The translations under genes were made by a program, and so were the position numbers. From CAYTLW01 sp964438735 (lineage in GTDB: Bacteria; Myxococcota_A; UBA9042): a stretch of DNA of 42,244 nucleotides. The DNA lies in assembly GCA_964438735.1 (NCBI GenBank), contig CAYTLW010000062.1:1-42244 (forward strand), read 5' to 3'. The notes beneath the pieces were generated by a model, which worked only from the letters and a program-made list of their open reading frames with translations, made no database searches and was not told where the DNA came from. Positions 8,791-17,692 of this stretch are shown in pieces; position 1 is the first letter of the stretch, and each line of letters begins with the position of its first letter.

Positions 8791-11661
8791 CTATTTGCCG
8801 CAGTGACCGTATACGCGCCAGCTGTCGACGAAGACCCCCAGGGTCTTGTTGTTGATCGCGTCTTTGGTCTCGAAGCGAAGCTGAACCTGGATGGTCTTGC
8901 CCGCGTAGGCGCCCAGATCGGCGGTGATCGGCACCCACTTCTTGACCGGCGTATTGGCCTTGCTCCAGACCACCGCTGGCTTCTGATCGGGGATCAGGAC
9001 CGACGCGGTCAGCACGTCGTATGTGCCCCCCGGCTCGGTGTCCATGTACAGGTCGAAGGTCAACTTCGCGGGTCCCGGCGGCAGGACCACCGGCGGGGTC
9101 GTGGCTGTGCCGTGATTGACGCCGAATTCATAGTTCCCCGCGGCGAGATTGCCGTAGTAGAGCGCCCCGGGCGCGGAGGTGGCCTTCAGCGCCTTGGGGG
9201 CCAGCTGCCAGCCCTTGCCCGGCCCGGCGGAGTTCTTGATGGTCACGCCGTAGAGCACCCCCTCATCGAAGGGCGCGGACCAGGCCAGCGGATTGCAGCA
9301 ACCCTTCTTGGCGAAGTTGATGCACTTGGCCGACGAGCAGGTATCCGTCGTGCAGGCCTTGCCGTCATTGCAGTGTACGTTCGTGGCGCAGCAACCCGGG
9401 ATGGGATCCTGCAGGCACTTCTTGGCCGCGTCGTCGCAGTAGCCCTTGTTGCAGGTCAGGCTTTTGCAGACCATGGGCTTGGCGCCGCTGCACTTGCCCA
9501 CGCCATCACAGACCTCACCGACCGTGCAGAACTTGCCGTCGCTGCACTTGGTGCCCTTGGCCTTGTGCTTGATGGTGCACTTGTTGGCCGTCTCGTCGCA
9601 GTAGGGCGATGAACAGCCGCCCAGACTGACGCCGCCGGGGCAGATCCTCGGCTTGCCGCCGACGCAGGCTCCCTTGCCGTTGCAGTGGTCGCTTGTGGTG
9701 CAGTACTTGCCGTCATTGCAGGGTGCTGACACCGGTTTCGGCTGCTTGGTGCAGGAGTGGGTGGTGGCGCCGGTGGACTTGCAGACGCCCACCTGGCAGG
9801 CGGTCGTGCCGGACGCGCACGTGATCTTGGCCACGTAGGTACACTTTCCCGCCTTGCAGGTATCGAAGGTGCAGCCGTCCTTGTCGGCCGCGCACACGGT
9901 GCCATCGGCTTTGGCCAGGCTCTCGCACTTGCCGGTGGCCGGGTTGCAGTTGGCGGTGTGGCAGCTGTCGGCCTTGCAGACGATGGACTTGCCGCCTTTG
10001 CACTGGCCGGCATTGCAGGAACCCGAGTTGGCCTGGTGGCACTTGTTGCCGGTGTCGCAGGCGGCCCCGTTCTTGGCGGCGGCTTCGTGTTTGCACTTGC
10101 CGGAGCCCTTGTCGCAGCTGTCGGCGGTGCAGGGGTTGTTGTCGTTGCAGTCGCCGTCGGCTTTGCACTCGCACTGATTCTCCGAGACGCAGTTGCCGTT
10201 CTTACATGCGTCGACCGTGCAGGGGTCGCCGTCATCGCACTTGCCCTTGCCATCGGGCGCGTGCTCACAACCCGCCTTGCTGTCACAGTCGTCGATCGTG
10301 CAGGGGTTGCCGTCATCGCAGAGCTTGGCGTCTGCAGTGGACTTGCACTTGCCCGTCTTGGGGTCGCACGTGTCGAAGGTGCACGACACGCCATCGTCGC
10401 AGCTGGTCTTGGCGCCCAGGCAGGCGCCGTCGGTGCAGGAGTCGGCGGTGGTGCAGGCCTGACCGTCATCACAGGCGCCATCGCCGGGTGTGAAGCTGCA
10501 GCCGGTCTTGGAGTCGCAATCATCATTCGTGCAGGGGTTGCCGTCGTCGCAGGGGACCTGCGCCGTGCCGATGCAGACGCCCTCGGTGCAGACCGATTTC
10601 TCGGTGCAGGCGTCTTCGTCGTCGCAGGCCTTGTCGTTCTCTTTGGGTTTGAGTTCGCAATCGCCGGTCTCGGCCACGCAGGTGTTGACCTGGCACTCGG
10701 TGTTCTTGTCCTCAGCGCACGTCACGGCGGTGGCGGCGTCCAGTACGCAGACCTTGTTGTCGCACTTGTACTTGCCCAGGCAGGGATCGTTGTACTTGGC
10801 GCAGTCGCCGTCGGCCACGCATCCGCACTCCGGATCGGGCTTGCCGACGCACTTGCCTTCGGTACACACATCGCCGGTGGTACAGCCGTTGCCATCGTCG
10901 CACTCGCCTTCGGCCGCGCCATCGACCTTGCAGCCCTCCTTGGCGTCGCAGGCGTCCTTGGTGCACGGGTCCCCATCATCGCATTTGTCACCCTGGGGAG
11001 TGTGCTGGCAGCCGTCCTTGGCGTCGCAGGTATCGAAGGTGCAGTCGTGGCCGTCGTCGCAGCTGAGCTGCGTGCCCTTGCACTTGCCCTGCAAGCAGAC
11101 CGTGTCCTCGGTGCAGGCGTCGTCATCGTCGCATTTCTGCTTCAGGTCGGTGATCGGGTCGTGCACGATCTTGCGGCCCTGGTCGCAGAAGTCGTTGGTG
11201 CAGGGGTCGTCGTCGTCGTAGTCCTCGGCGGTGGCCGGCACGCACTTGCCGCTGGCGCACTTCTTGCCGCAGACACCGAAACCGCAGGCCGTGCCATCCT
11301 CGGTGGGCCCGGCCTTGCAGGCGCCATCCTTGTCGCAGGTCGTGGCCTGGCATTCGCCCGTCTCGTTGAGCGGATCCTTGCAGGTGGTGCCCTCTGGCCG
11401 CGTGTCCAGTACGCAGGCCTGGGCCTGGCATTTGGGCACCTTGCAGGGGGTCTTGCCCTTCATCTCGGCGCAGTCGTAGTCGGTCAGGCACTCCGGCTTG
11501 CCGCCGTCCTTGCCGCCGCCGTCGACCACGTCGGTGCCCGTCTTGGCGTCCTTGTCGGCCGGCAGATTGGCGACCTTGACCTCGCCGCAGGCGGAGAGGA
11601 CCAGCATGGCGATGGCGATCATCGCGGTCGGAAGGGCGACTTGCAGGCTTTTCGGGGGCAT
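8791..11661 (-). CDS. Giant Cys-rich repeat lipoprotein with C-terminal beta-sandwich
   Basis: 956 residues from ATG 11661, with GGAG 7 bases upstream. The frame extends to 11760 but the extra 33 codons do not look like a signal peptide. LVLSAC gives a lipobox Cys at 25. A short Asp/Lys/Gly-rich linker is followed by roughly sixteen repeats of the form CDDGDPCTxDxCD...GC, each with about six Cys, probably disulphide-rich modules like those common in Myxococcota surface proteins. The final ~165 residues (from CCNPLAWSAPFDEG) look like a jelly-roll or MAM-like binding domain ending in DSWRVYGHCGK. Likely an outer-membrane surface protein for adhesion or ligand binding; ligand unknown. The neighbouring minus-strand gene is 142 bases away. 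Confidence 0.9.
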   Translation of the reverse strand: MPPKSLQVALPTAMIAIAMLVLSACGEVKVANLPADKDAKTGTDVVDGGGKDGGKPECLTDYDCAEMKGKTPCKVPKCQAQACVLDTRPEGTTCKDPLNETGECQATTCDKDGACKAGPTEDGTACGFGVCGKKCASGKCVPATAEDYDDDDPCTNDFCDQGRKIVHDPITDLKQKCDDDDACTEDTVCLQGKCKGTQLSCDDGHDCTFDTCDAKDGCQHTPQGDKCDDGDPCTKDACDAKEGCKVDGAAEGECDDGNGCTTGDVCTEGKCVGKPDPECGCVADGDCAKYNDPCLGKYKCDNKVCVLDAATAVTCAEDKNTECQVNTCVAETGDCELKPKENDKACDDEDACTEKSVCTEGVCIGTAQVPCDDGNPCTNDDCDSKTGCSFTPGDGACDDGQACTTADSCTDGACLGAKTSCDDGVSCTFDTCDPKTGKCKSTADAKLCDDGNPCTIDDCDSKAGCEHAPDGKGKCDDGDPCTVDACKNGNCVSENQCECKADGDCNDNNPCTADSCDKGSGKCKHEAAAKNGAACDTGNKCHQANSGSCNAGQCKGGKSIVCKADSCHTANCNPATGKCESLAKADGTVCAADKDGCTFDTCKAGKCTYVAKITCASGTTACQVGVCKSTGATTHSCTKQPKPVSAPCNDGKYCTTSDHCNGKGACVGGKPRICPGGVSLGGCSSPYCDETANKCTIKHKAKGTKCSDGKFCTVGEVCDGVGKCSGAKPMVCKSLTCNKGYCDDAAKKCLQDPIPGCCATNVHCNDGKACTTDTCSSAKCINFAKKGCCNPLAWSAPFDEGVLYGVTIKNSAGPGKGWQLAPKALKATSAPGALYYGNLAAGNYEFGVNHGTATTPPVVLPPGPAKLTFDLYMDTEPGGTYDVLTASVLIPDQKPAVVWSKANTPVKKWVPITADLGAYAGKTIQVQLRFETKDAINNKTLGVFVDSWRVYGHCGK

Positions 11662-11803
11662 CAGGGGTCTCCGGTGCAGGAGCAGATCGGCTGTTCGAGA
11701 CAGGGTATCCGCAGCCGAGCACCGGCACAACAAACCCGGCACATCCATGGCGATCTGCATGCCCCACCTCGCCTTGATCGATGGCCTGTAGCGGGCGTCA
11801 GCC

Positions 11804-13576
11804 TCAGAAGGCGCGCGCCAGGTGGGCGGATTGGCCGGGCGCGGGCGGCTCGAAAGGCGTCAGCTCGAAATCGCGATTGGCCAGCCACAACAAGGAGGGG
11901 GCACGCAGCGGGACCTCGAATCGGAAGCGCACCGCGTCGACCAGTCCGGCGGCGTTGTGGGACATGACCTCGATGGCCACCCCGGTCAGGTGCATCCGGT
12001 GGCCGATGGGCAGGGGGTTGTCGGCGCCACGAAGCAGGCAGTCGGCCGGGTTGCCATGCCAGCCCGCATGGGGGCGCACCTCGATGGTGTGCTCATCGAT
12101 GCCGCGGACCTCGATGTCGTACATGGCCGAGGCCAGCAGGCGCACACGAGCCGGTCGGCTGCGTCCCTGCACAGCGCGGATGAAGTGCAGGTCCGAGGCA
12201 CATAGATCGTTGGAGTTGACCAGGATGACCGTCCTGCTACCGAGCCCTTCGTCGTCTGGCATGGCGTCGGCGCAGGCGTGAAAGAGCGGGTCGATCATCG
12301 CGGGCAGGCTCAGGATGCCGCCGGCCAGGGAGATGGGCGCCAGCACCCCGTGCAGGCCGAAGAGGGCCACCGCAAGGCCTCGGCGGGCGCGAGCGCGGGT
12401 GGAGTCGTCCCCGACGCTGCGCTGCCAAAGCCGATGCAGCAGCTCGGCCAGCAGTCCGGCGCCGCCGAATCCGACGAAGATCAGCAGGCGATTGCTGGGG
12501 AAGGTCGCGCAGACCGGCACGGTGGCCAGGACCATACCCAGCGCGTGAAAGCGCGCGGTGGCGGAGGTGCGCAGCAGGTCGCGCACCAGCCAGGCGACGA
12601 GCGCGACGACGACGAAAGCGCCCAGGAGCCACAACGCGGCCAGGGGTCCGGCGAGGAAGGTGTAGACGATGGACGGGATGTTGGTCCACTGGGAGGCCAG
12701 CAGCACCGGCAGGCGCTCGACCGCGGCGGCGGCAAAGAGCAGCGGCTCGCGCACCGGGTCCAGGTACAGGCCCGAACCGGCGGCGCCGTAGCCCAGGGAG
12801 TTGTAGAGCAGACGCCACAGCACCACCACCAGCGCGTAGGGAGCCAGGGCAGCCAGGCGGCGAAGCAGCGGACCGCGATCCAGGAAGAGCGCGTGGGCGA
12901 AGAGGTAGGCGGTCACCGCCAGGGCCGACTCGGCTGAGAACAGACCAACGGCCAGCAATATGGGCCCCAGCACGGCGCCCGGACGCCAGCCATCGCGCCG
13001 CCAGCGGTCGTGCACACCCAGGGCGCCCAGCCCGGCCAGGGTGGCCAGCAGGGCGCTGCGATTGGCCACCCAGCCCACCGGCAGGCTGCGCGCATCGTCG
13101 ACGGCGTAGAGCAGCGCGGCCAGCCCGGCCACCACGATGGTGCCGTGCAGGCGGCGATAGACCACCGTCGCCGCCAGAACCAGCACGCCGCCCCAGGCGA
13201 TGGAGTGGGCGTGGGCAAACCAGGCCGCACCCCGCATCAGCTGGTCATCGAGCAGATGGGTGGCCACGGTCAGCGGGCGCCAGAAGCTGGCCCGCAGGGT
13301 GTCGGGCGCCCACCAGGACAGGATGCCCAGGTCGCGCAGCTCGGCGTTGTGGATCGGGTCGCCGTCCATGAAGCGGAACATGTCCATCAGCGGCCAGGCG
13401 CCCATCAGCTCGGGCAGGCGCTCTCGAATCAAAGCCTGGTGGACCCAGTCGTCGACGATCCAGCCGATGGTCAAGGCTGGCAGGGTGACCAGGATCGTCA
13501 GCCCGGCCAGCCACAGGGGCAGCTTGGGCGAGGTCAGCAAATCAACAACGCGAGCGGCTCGGGTCGGCGGAGACAT
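11804..13576 (-). CDS. Polytopic membrane protein, GT-C glycosyltransferase-like
   Basis: About 590 residues from ATG 13576 (MSPPTRAARVVDLL). An alternative ATG at 13648 adds 24 residues; neither has a convincing ribosome site. The first loop carries GWIVDDWVHQALIRERLP, where the acidic pair after TM1 resembles the catalytic motif of GT-C lipid-linked sugar transferases. About ten hydrophobic helices follow, then a soluble C-terminal region of ~170 residues without a recognised fold. A role in moving sugars from polyprenyl donors to periplasmic acceptors is inference. The divergent kinase gene starts about 210 bases away. Confidence 0.75.
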   Translation of the reverse strand: MSPPTRAARVVDLLTSPKLPLWLAGLTILVTLPALTIGWIVDDWVHQALIRERLPELMGAWPLMDMFRFMDGDPIHNAELRDLGILSWWAPDTLRASFWRPLTVATHLLDDQLMRGAAWFAHAHSIAWGGVLVLAATVVYRRLHGTIVVAGLAALLYAVDDARSLPVGWVANRSALLATLAGLGALGVHDRWRRDGWRPGAVLGPILLAVGLFSAESALAVTAYLFAHALFLDRGPLLRRLAALAPYALVVVLWRLLYNSLGYGAAGSGLYLDPVREPLLFAAAAVERLPVLLASQWTNIPSIVYTFLAGPLAALWLLGAFVVVALVAWLVRDLLRTSATARFHALGMVLATVPVCATFPSNRLLIFVGFGGAGLLAELLHRLWQRSVGDDSTRARARRGLAVALFGLHGVLAPISLAGGILSLPAMIDPLFHACADAMPDDEGLGSRTVILVNSNDLCASDLHFIRAVQGRSRPARVRLLASAMYDIEVRGIDEHTIEVRPHAGWHGNPADCLLRGADNPLPIGHRMHLTGVAIEVMSHNAAGLVDAVRFRFEVPLRAPSLLWLANRDFELTPFEPPAPGQSAHLARAF

Positions 13577-13784
13577 GGTGGGCCAGGGCGGCGGGTAGGG
13601 CGCTTCGCCATGCGGGTGCTGGCGTGAGAACTGCCACAACCATGACATGGCGCAATCGGCGCGACCAGCGACGGGGGAGCCCGCTATCATCGGGGCGTCG
13701 ATGCTCGACCTCCCTGGCGATTGACCCGGGCAGCCGGGGCGACAATGCTGTCGTGGTCCCAACGCCGGGCTGGGAGACCTCGTC

Positions 13785-15005
13785 GTGCGTCATTGCCTCA
13801 ATTGCGGCCGCTACCTCAGAGAGCGACAATGCCCCGATGATGGCTGGCCAACGCTGCGCGTGGTTCGAGGCACGGGCAAGCGGATCGAGATCGGCACCAA
13901 CATCGCCGGGCGCTACGAGCTGGAGGACTTCATCGGCCGCGGCGGCTTCGCCAAGGTCTTCGGCGGCACCGACAAGCGCACCGGCCAGAAGATCGCCGTC
14001 AAGGTGTTGTCCAAGGCCTTCAACGCCGAAAACGCCGAGGCAGCCAAACGTTTCGTGCGCGAAGCGGCGACGACTTCCAGCCTGACCCACGGCAACACCA
14101 TCCGCCTGTTCGACTACGGCCAGACCCAGGAGGGGCAGCTCTTCCTGGTCATGGAGCGACTGTCCGGCGAGCCCCTGGGTGACCGCCTGCACGACCTGCA
14201 GGAGCGCGGCATCAAGATGCAGACCGCGGCCATCATCGCCATCGGCAGCGGCGTGTTGCAGAGCCTGATCGAAGCCCATGCGCGCGGCCTGGTGCATCGG
14301 GACCTGAAACCCGACAACATCTTTCTGCATCGCCTGGGCAAGAGCCGACCCATCGTCAAGGTGCTGGACTTCGGCATCGTGCGGCCCGAGGGCAGCAAGA
14401 TGACCCAGGCCGGCCAGCCCATCGGCACGCCGACCCACATGAGCCCGGAGCAGGCCCAGGGGAAGTCCATCGATATCCGAAGCGATATCTACTCCCTGGG
14501 CGTGGTCCTGTACGAGTGCGCCACCGGCAAACTGCCCTTCCACGAGGCTTCCAGCGCCTGGGTGACCATGCTGCAGCACGTCACCGAACCGGTGCCGCCG
14601 ATCCTCGACAGTGCGCCCGATCGCGAACCGGCCCTGGCCGAGGTCATCGAGAAATCCCTGGCCAAGAAGCCCGAAGATCGCTGGCAGAGCGCCGCCGAGA
14701 TGCGCTCCGCCCTGCGCACGGTGGTCCTGAAGGGCACGGGCAAGACGGCGGGCACGGCCACGGGCATCCAGGCCTTGCGCGCCGCCACGCCGACCCGCTC
14801 GCGACGCGTGGACGCTCACAAGGCGCTGGCCCAACGGCGAATCACCCGCCTGTCGGTCAAGAAGCCACCCAAACCGGCGCCGCCGACGCCGGAGAAGGCT
14901 GCGTTGCACCAGGCGGACACGGAAGCGGTCGATCAGGACGCAGCGCGGGCCCAGATCGCTGCCGCCCGGGCGGCGCGCGCCAAGGGTGGCACGCCGCAGA
15001 AGTAG
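13785..15005 (+). CDS. Serine/threonine protein kinase with N-terminal zinc ribbon
   Basis: 406 residues from GTG 13785, with GGGAG 8 bases upstream. Residues 4-16 (CLNCG...C) form a short zinc-ribbon-like motif. The kinase domain is complete: GRGGFAKVF glycine loop (51-59), Lys73 in AVKVL, Glu in VREA, HRDLKPDN (171-178), DFG (195-197), GTPTHMSPEQ activation segment and DIRSDIYSLGV. The 110-residue tail is basic, Ala/Pro/Lys-rich and has no membrane segment or sensor domain, so the protein should be cytosolic. Soluble Hanks-type kinases of this form are abundant in Myxococcota. Its target is unknown; the convergent neighbour encodes an AgmX-like envelope protein. Confidence 0.93.
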   Translation: MRHCLNCGRYLRERQCPDDGWPTLRVVRGTGKRIEIGTNIAGRYELEDFIGRGGFAKVFGGTDKRTGQKIAVKVLSKAFNAENAEAAKRFVREAATTSSLTHGNTIRLFDYGQTQEGQLFLVMERLSGEPLGDRLHDLQERGIKMQTAAIIAIGSGVLQSLIEAHARGLVHRDLKPDNIFLHRLGKSRPIVKVLDFGIVRPEGSKMTQAGQPIGTPTHMSPEQAQGKSIDIRSDIYSLGVVLYECATGKLPFHEASSAWVTMLQHVTEPVPPILDSAPDREPALAEVIEKSLAKKPEDRWQSAAEMRSALRTVVLKGTGKTAGTATGIQALRAATPTRSRRVDAHKALAQRRITRLSVKKPPKPAPPTPEKAALHQADTEAVDQDAARAQIAAARAARAKGGTPQK

Positions 15006-15032
15006 AGGCAGCGTCAGAAGTAGAGGCGCCCC
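14997..15032 (+). repeat. Short 18-bp tandem duplication at the kinase stop codon
   Basis: CAGAAGTAGAGGC occurs at 14997-15009 and again at 15015-15027, with period 18. The first copy contains the kinase stop codon. It looks like a small recent slippage duplication. Confidence 0.5.
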
Positions 15033-15062
15033 CTTCATCCCAACAATCGCCGATCTCTTCCG

Positions 15063-16820
15063 CTACCTGCCCGGTACAAAAATGAAGGGCCACTGCACGA
15101 CGCAGATCCCGGCGTCCGGCTTCTGGAAGCGGATTCGTCGCACCGCTCTCAGCACGCAGTCTGTCACCCGGGGACTCTTCAGTGTATTGGATAGCAGCCG
15201 CTCGCCGCGCACCTTGCCCTGCGTGTCGATGGTCCAGCGCACGGTCACCTTGCCGCGCAGGTTGGGCCGAGACAGGAGTTGGGTCTCGTAGCAGGCACGG
15301 AGGGCCGAAGCGCGTCGCTTGACGTTCTTGGCGATGTGGCCCCGGTCGCAGCCGCCCCGGGCGATGCCGTGCCCGGTCGTGATGATCGGCGGCCTTCTGG
15401 TGGGTTTGCGACCGATGCGCACATTGGGCTTTCTGCCGACGCCGCCACCGGTGTCGATGGGGCCCAGCCCTCGGATGCGTCCGTAGCCGCCTGTGCCGCC
15501 GCCTCCGGTTCCGGTGTGACGGAAGCCCATGCCGCCGGAACCATGGCCGATGACCAGCTCGGAACCGTCGCCGCTCATGGCCACGGCCATCTTGGAGCTC
15601 AACGCGCCCGTGTCGCCCGCCAGCACGTCCCCGAGGGCGCCCTGCAGCGCCTGCGCGCCACCCAGCACCTTGGCGATGCCCAGCTTTCGCACGTCGATCT
15701 TGTCGACCATCTTGCCGTCCATTTTTGGCACCTTGGACTTCTTCTTGGTATCGATATCGGGGTCGCCGAAGACGCCCTCCTCGCCACCTGCCGTCTTGCC
15801 GGTGGTGTCGTCTTCTTCACCCTGCAGGACCTCCTCGTCGGTCATCTCCTGCGGCATCTCCATGGTCAGCTCGATGTGCTCGAGCCGGCGTTGATACGGC
15901 GACTCGTCCACCGATCGGCGGCGACGATCCTTCTCGCCCAGCAAGGCCGTGGTCAGGATCACCAGCAGCGCCGCGGCGACGATGGCGAAGGACACGGCCA
16001 GGGCCACGTTCTCGCGCTGGGAGGCGCCGCCCAGGATGGCCGTCTCGGCGCCGACGAAGTGAAAGGCCAGCTGCACGTCGTTGTCGAAGAAGAGCCGACC
16101 GCCATCGCCATCTCGCAGCGTCACGCTGCTCACATGGGTGGCGTCCCGCTCCTGTCCGTCGACCTGCAGCTCGCCATCGACCCCCCTTGGCAGGTCCAGG
16201 GTCCAGGTCTCATCGCCCCCCGGCGTGAGCAGGGTGTGGCTGGGCATCCCGCCGGCGGCCAGCTGGAACAGGGCCTTGTCGCTCTCGCCTACGGTCACCG
16301 GGCCCGGTTGGAAGAAGACCTTCTCGTACAGGATGGTGCCCTGCCAGGACATCAATACGCGTAGAAAACGCGCGCCGCGGTCGTACTCGGGGTGGGCGGT
16401 GACCACGATGAGGCCGCCGAAGACCGCCGCGATGGAGGCCACGACCACCACGGCCAGGCCCCAGTCCAAAGTCACCAGGGTCTGGTCCAGCAGCCCGCCT
16501 GTGGCCGCGTCGCAGATGGCCCCGCCAGCCGCCGCGCATGGAGTCAGGTTCCACACATCGGAGAAGGTCCAGGCCATCAAGCCCAGCTGCACCACGGCCA
16601 TGACCGCGATGAGCCACCCCAGAGCGCGCGTGCGCTGCTTGAGCAGCCAGACCACCAGCCCCAGGGTGACCAGGGCCAGCGCGAGCGAGAGCTGGCCGGT
16701 GAAGACGTCGTAGCTGTGGAAGGCCACCTCGGCCTCATCCACGGTGATGAAAGGTAGAAAGAGTGGCCCGAGCAGGGCCAGTGCAGCGCCCAATAGCGCA
16801 ATGATGCTGCCGCCAGTCAT
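15063..16820 (-). CDS. AgmX/PglI C-terminal domain membrane protein
   Basis: 585 residues from ATG 16820, with GGGGGA just upstream. Four N-terminal hydrophobic helices (within residues ~5-140), a beta-rich domain, a further helix near 275-295 and a charged region lead into a Gly-rich segment. The ~95-residue end reads CDRGHIAKNVKRR...LRACYETQLLSRPNLRGKVTVRW...SPRVTDCVLRAVRRIRF. This is the AgmX/PglI C-terminal pattern, TonB-C-like, with paired Cys. AgmX is linked to adventurous gliding and envelope energy transduction in Myxococcus. Here the domain probably reaches the periplasm from an inner-membrane anchor. Neighbours give no exbB/exbD partner. Confidence 0.85.
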   Translation of the reverse strand: MTGGSIIALLGAALALLGPLFLPFITVDEAEVAFHSYDVFTGQLSLALALVTLGLVVWLLKQRTRALGWLIAVMAVVQLGLMAWTFSDVWNLTPCAAAGGAICDAATGGLLDQTLVTLDWGLAVVVVASIAAVFGGLIVVTAHPEYDRGARFLRVLMSWQGTILYEKVFFQPGPVTVGESDKALFQLAAGGMPSHTLLTPGGDETWTLDLPRGVDGELQVDGQERDATHVSSVTLRDGDGGRLFFDNDVQLAFHFVGAETAILGGASQRENVALAVSFAIVAAALLVILTTALLGEKDRRRRSVDESPYQRRLEHIELTMEMPQEMTDEEVLQGEEDDTTGKTAGGEEGVFGDPDIDTKKKSKVPKMDGKMVDKIDVRKLGIAKVLGGAQALQGALGDVLAGDTGALSSKMAVAMSGDGSELVIGHGSGGMGFRHTGTGGGGTGGYGRIRGLGPIDTGGGVGRKPNVRIGRKPTRRPPIITTGHGIARGGCDRGHIAKNVKRRASALRACYETQLLSRPNLRGKVTVRWTIDTQGKVRGERLLSNTLKSPRVTDCVLRAVRRIRFQKPDAGICVVQWPFIFVPGR

Positions 16821-16949
16821 ATGGTTCCCCCCGACTTATTTGAAGTCTGATCGAACGCAGCGGCCGCACCCTTCCTTGCGTCGAAAGGCACGGACGCACG
16901 AGGACCGCCGGCGATCTATGCGCGACACACGTTGTGCTACGTTGGGCCG

Positions 16950-17615
16950 ATGGCCCCCCAGACCGCCCACCACGACCGCCTGCCAGCGCCAGATTGGCGC
17001 CGGTCCATGGGCCTGTCGCTGCGATTGCGCATGGCGCGCGCCAGCGTCGCGGCACTGTGGTCGGGGGCACGTTGGCATGCGCCGGGCATCCTGCTGGAGA
17101 TCATCTGGAGAGGCCTGCGCGGGGCGCCGTGGCGGGACCTGCCGCCGCCGGAGAACGAGCGCATGGCCGCCTGCCGCGACATGGTTGGCCCCGTGGTGCT
17201 GCTGGACGACGCCCTGCGCCAACGTCTGGGCAAGGAGGCGGGGCGGGCGGTCGTGGCGGCTATCGTGCGCGACTCCGCGTTGGTGCAATTGGCGACCCTG
17301 GTGCCCGCCACCGAGGTGCAGAGCCTGCGCGAGCTGCCGGGGGACGAACGCGAACCGCGGCTGCAGGCCATGGTGCAGCGCTTCCCCAACGCGACGGTGG
17401 GAAAGCTGGAGCTGTCGGAGTCGTCGTTTGCCTACCCGGTCACCGGCTGCGCCTTCGTGACGCTCTGCCAGGCCATCGACCGCGCCGATCTGGCCACCGT
17501 CTTCTGCGCCGCCGACGCGCTGCACTTCGAGCGCAACCTGGTGGGTGTGCACTTCGAGCGCCCGGAGACCCTGGCTGAAGGGGGACAGCGCTGCGACTTT
17601 CGATTCCGCTGGTAG
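16950..17615 (+). CDS. L-2-amino-thiazoline-4-carboxylic acid hydrolase-like protein
   Basis: 221 residues from ATG 16950; an upstream TTG at 16932 and an internal ATG at 17007 are alternatives, and no strong ribosome site is visible. The second half matches the ATC-hydrolase-like family: VTGCAFVTLCQAIDRADLATVFCAADALHFERN, then FERPETLAEGGQRCDFRFRW at the very end, which is the family's typical terminus. The named activity (ring opening of aminothiazoline carboxylate in cysteine synthesis) is established for only a few members, so the reaction here is uncertain. No sulphur-metabolism genes lie nearby. The gene is divergent from the AgmX-like gene. Confidence 0.75.
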   Translation: MAPQTAHHDRLPAPDWRRSMGLSLRLRMARASVAALWSGARWHAPGILLEIIWRGLRGAPWRDLPPPENERMAACRDMVGPVVLLDDALRQRLGKEAGRAVVAAIVRDSALVQLATLVPATEVQSLRELPGDEREPRLQAMVQRFPNATVGKLELSESSFAYPVTGCAFVTLCQAIDRADLATVFCAADALHFERNLVGVHFERPETLAEGGQRCDFRFRW

Positions 17616-17692
17616 GTTGCGCGACCCTTGCTCGTGCCCGGCGACGGCGGCATGGTAGCGGCAGCAATGGCGCCCACCGCGCGAGGTCCACA

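Noticed and set aside
8791..11661. Regularly spaced repeats suggestive of a CRISPR array
   Set aside because: The repeats are degenerate at DNA level, stay in one reading frame and encode CDDGDPCT-type protein modules.
9757..11967. A long plus-strand open frame (736 codons) opposite the Cys-rich lipoprotein gene
   Set aside because: It is antisense to a repeat-coding gene in GC-rich DNA, its sequence is Ala/Val/Gly-rich without domains, and the minus-strand frame has a signal peptide and clear Cys modules.
13542..15038. A long minus-strand open frame (498 codons) opposite the kinase gene
   Set aside because: Antisense shadow of a complete Ser/Thr kinase; no motifs and no plausible start.
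16833..16847. Inverted repeat GACTT-ATTTG-AAGTC upstream of the AgmX-like gene
   Set aside because: Only five base pairs per arm with no promoter elements placed around it; too weak to call an operator.
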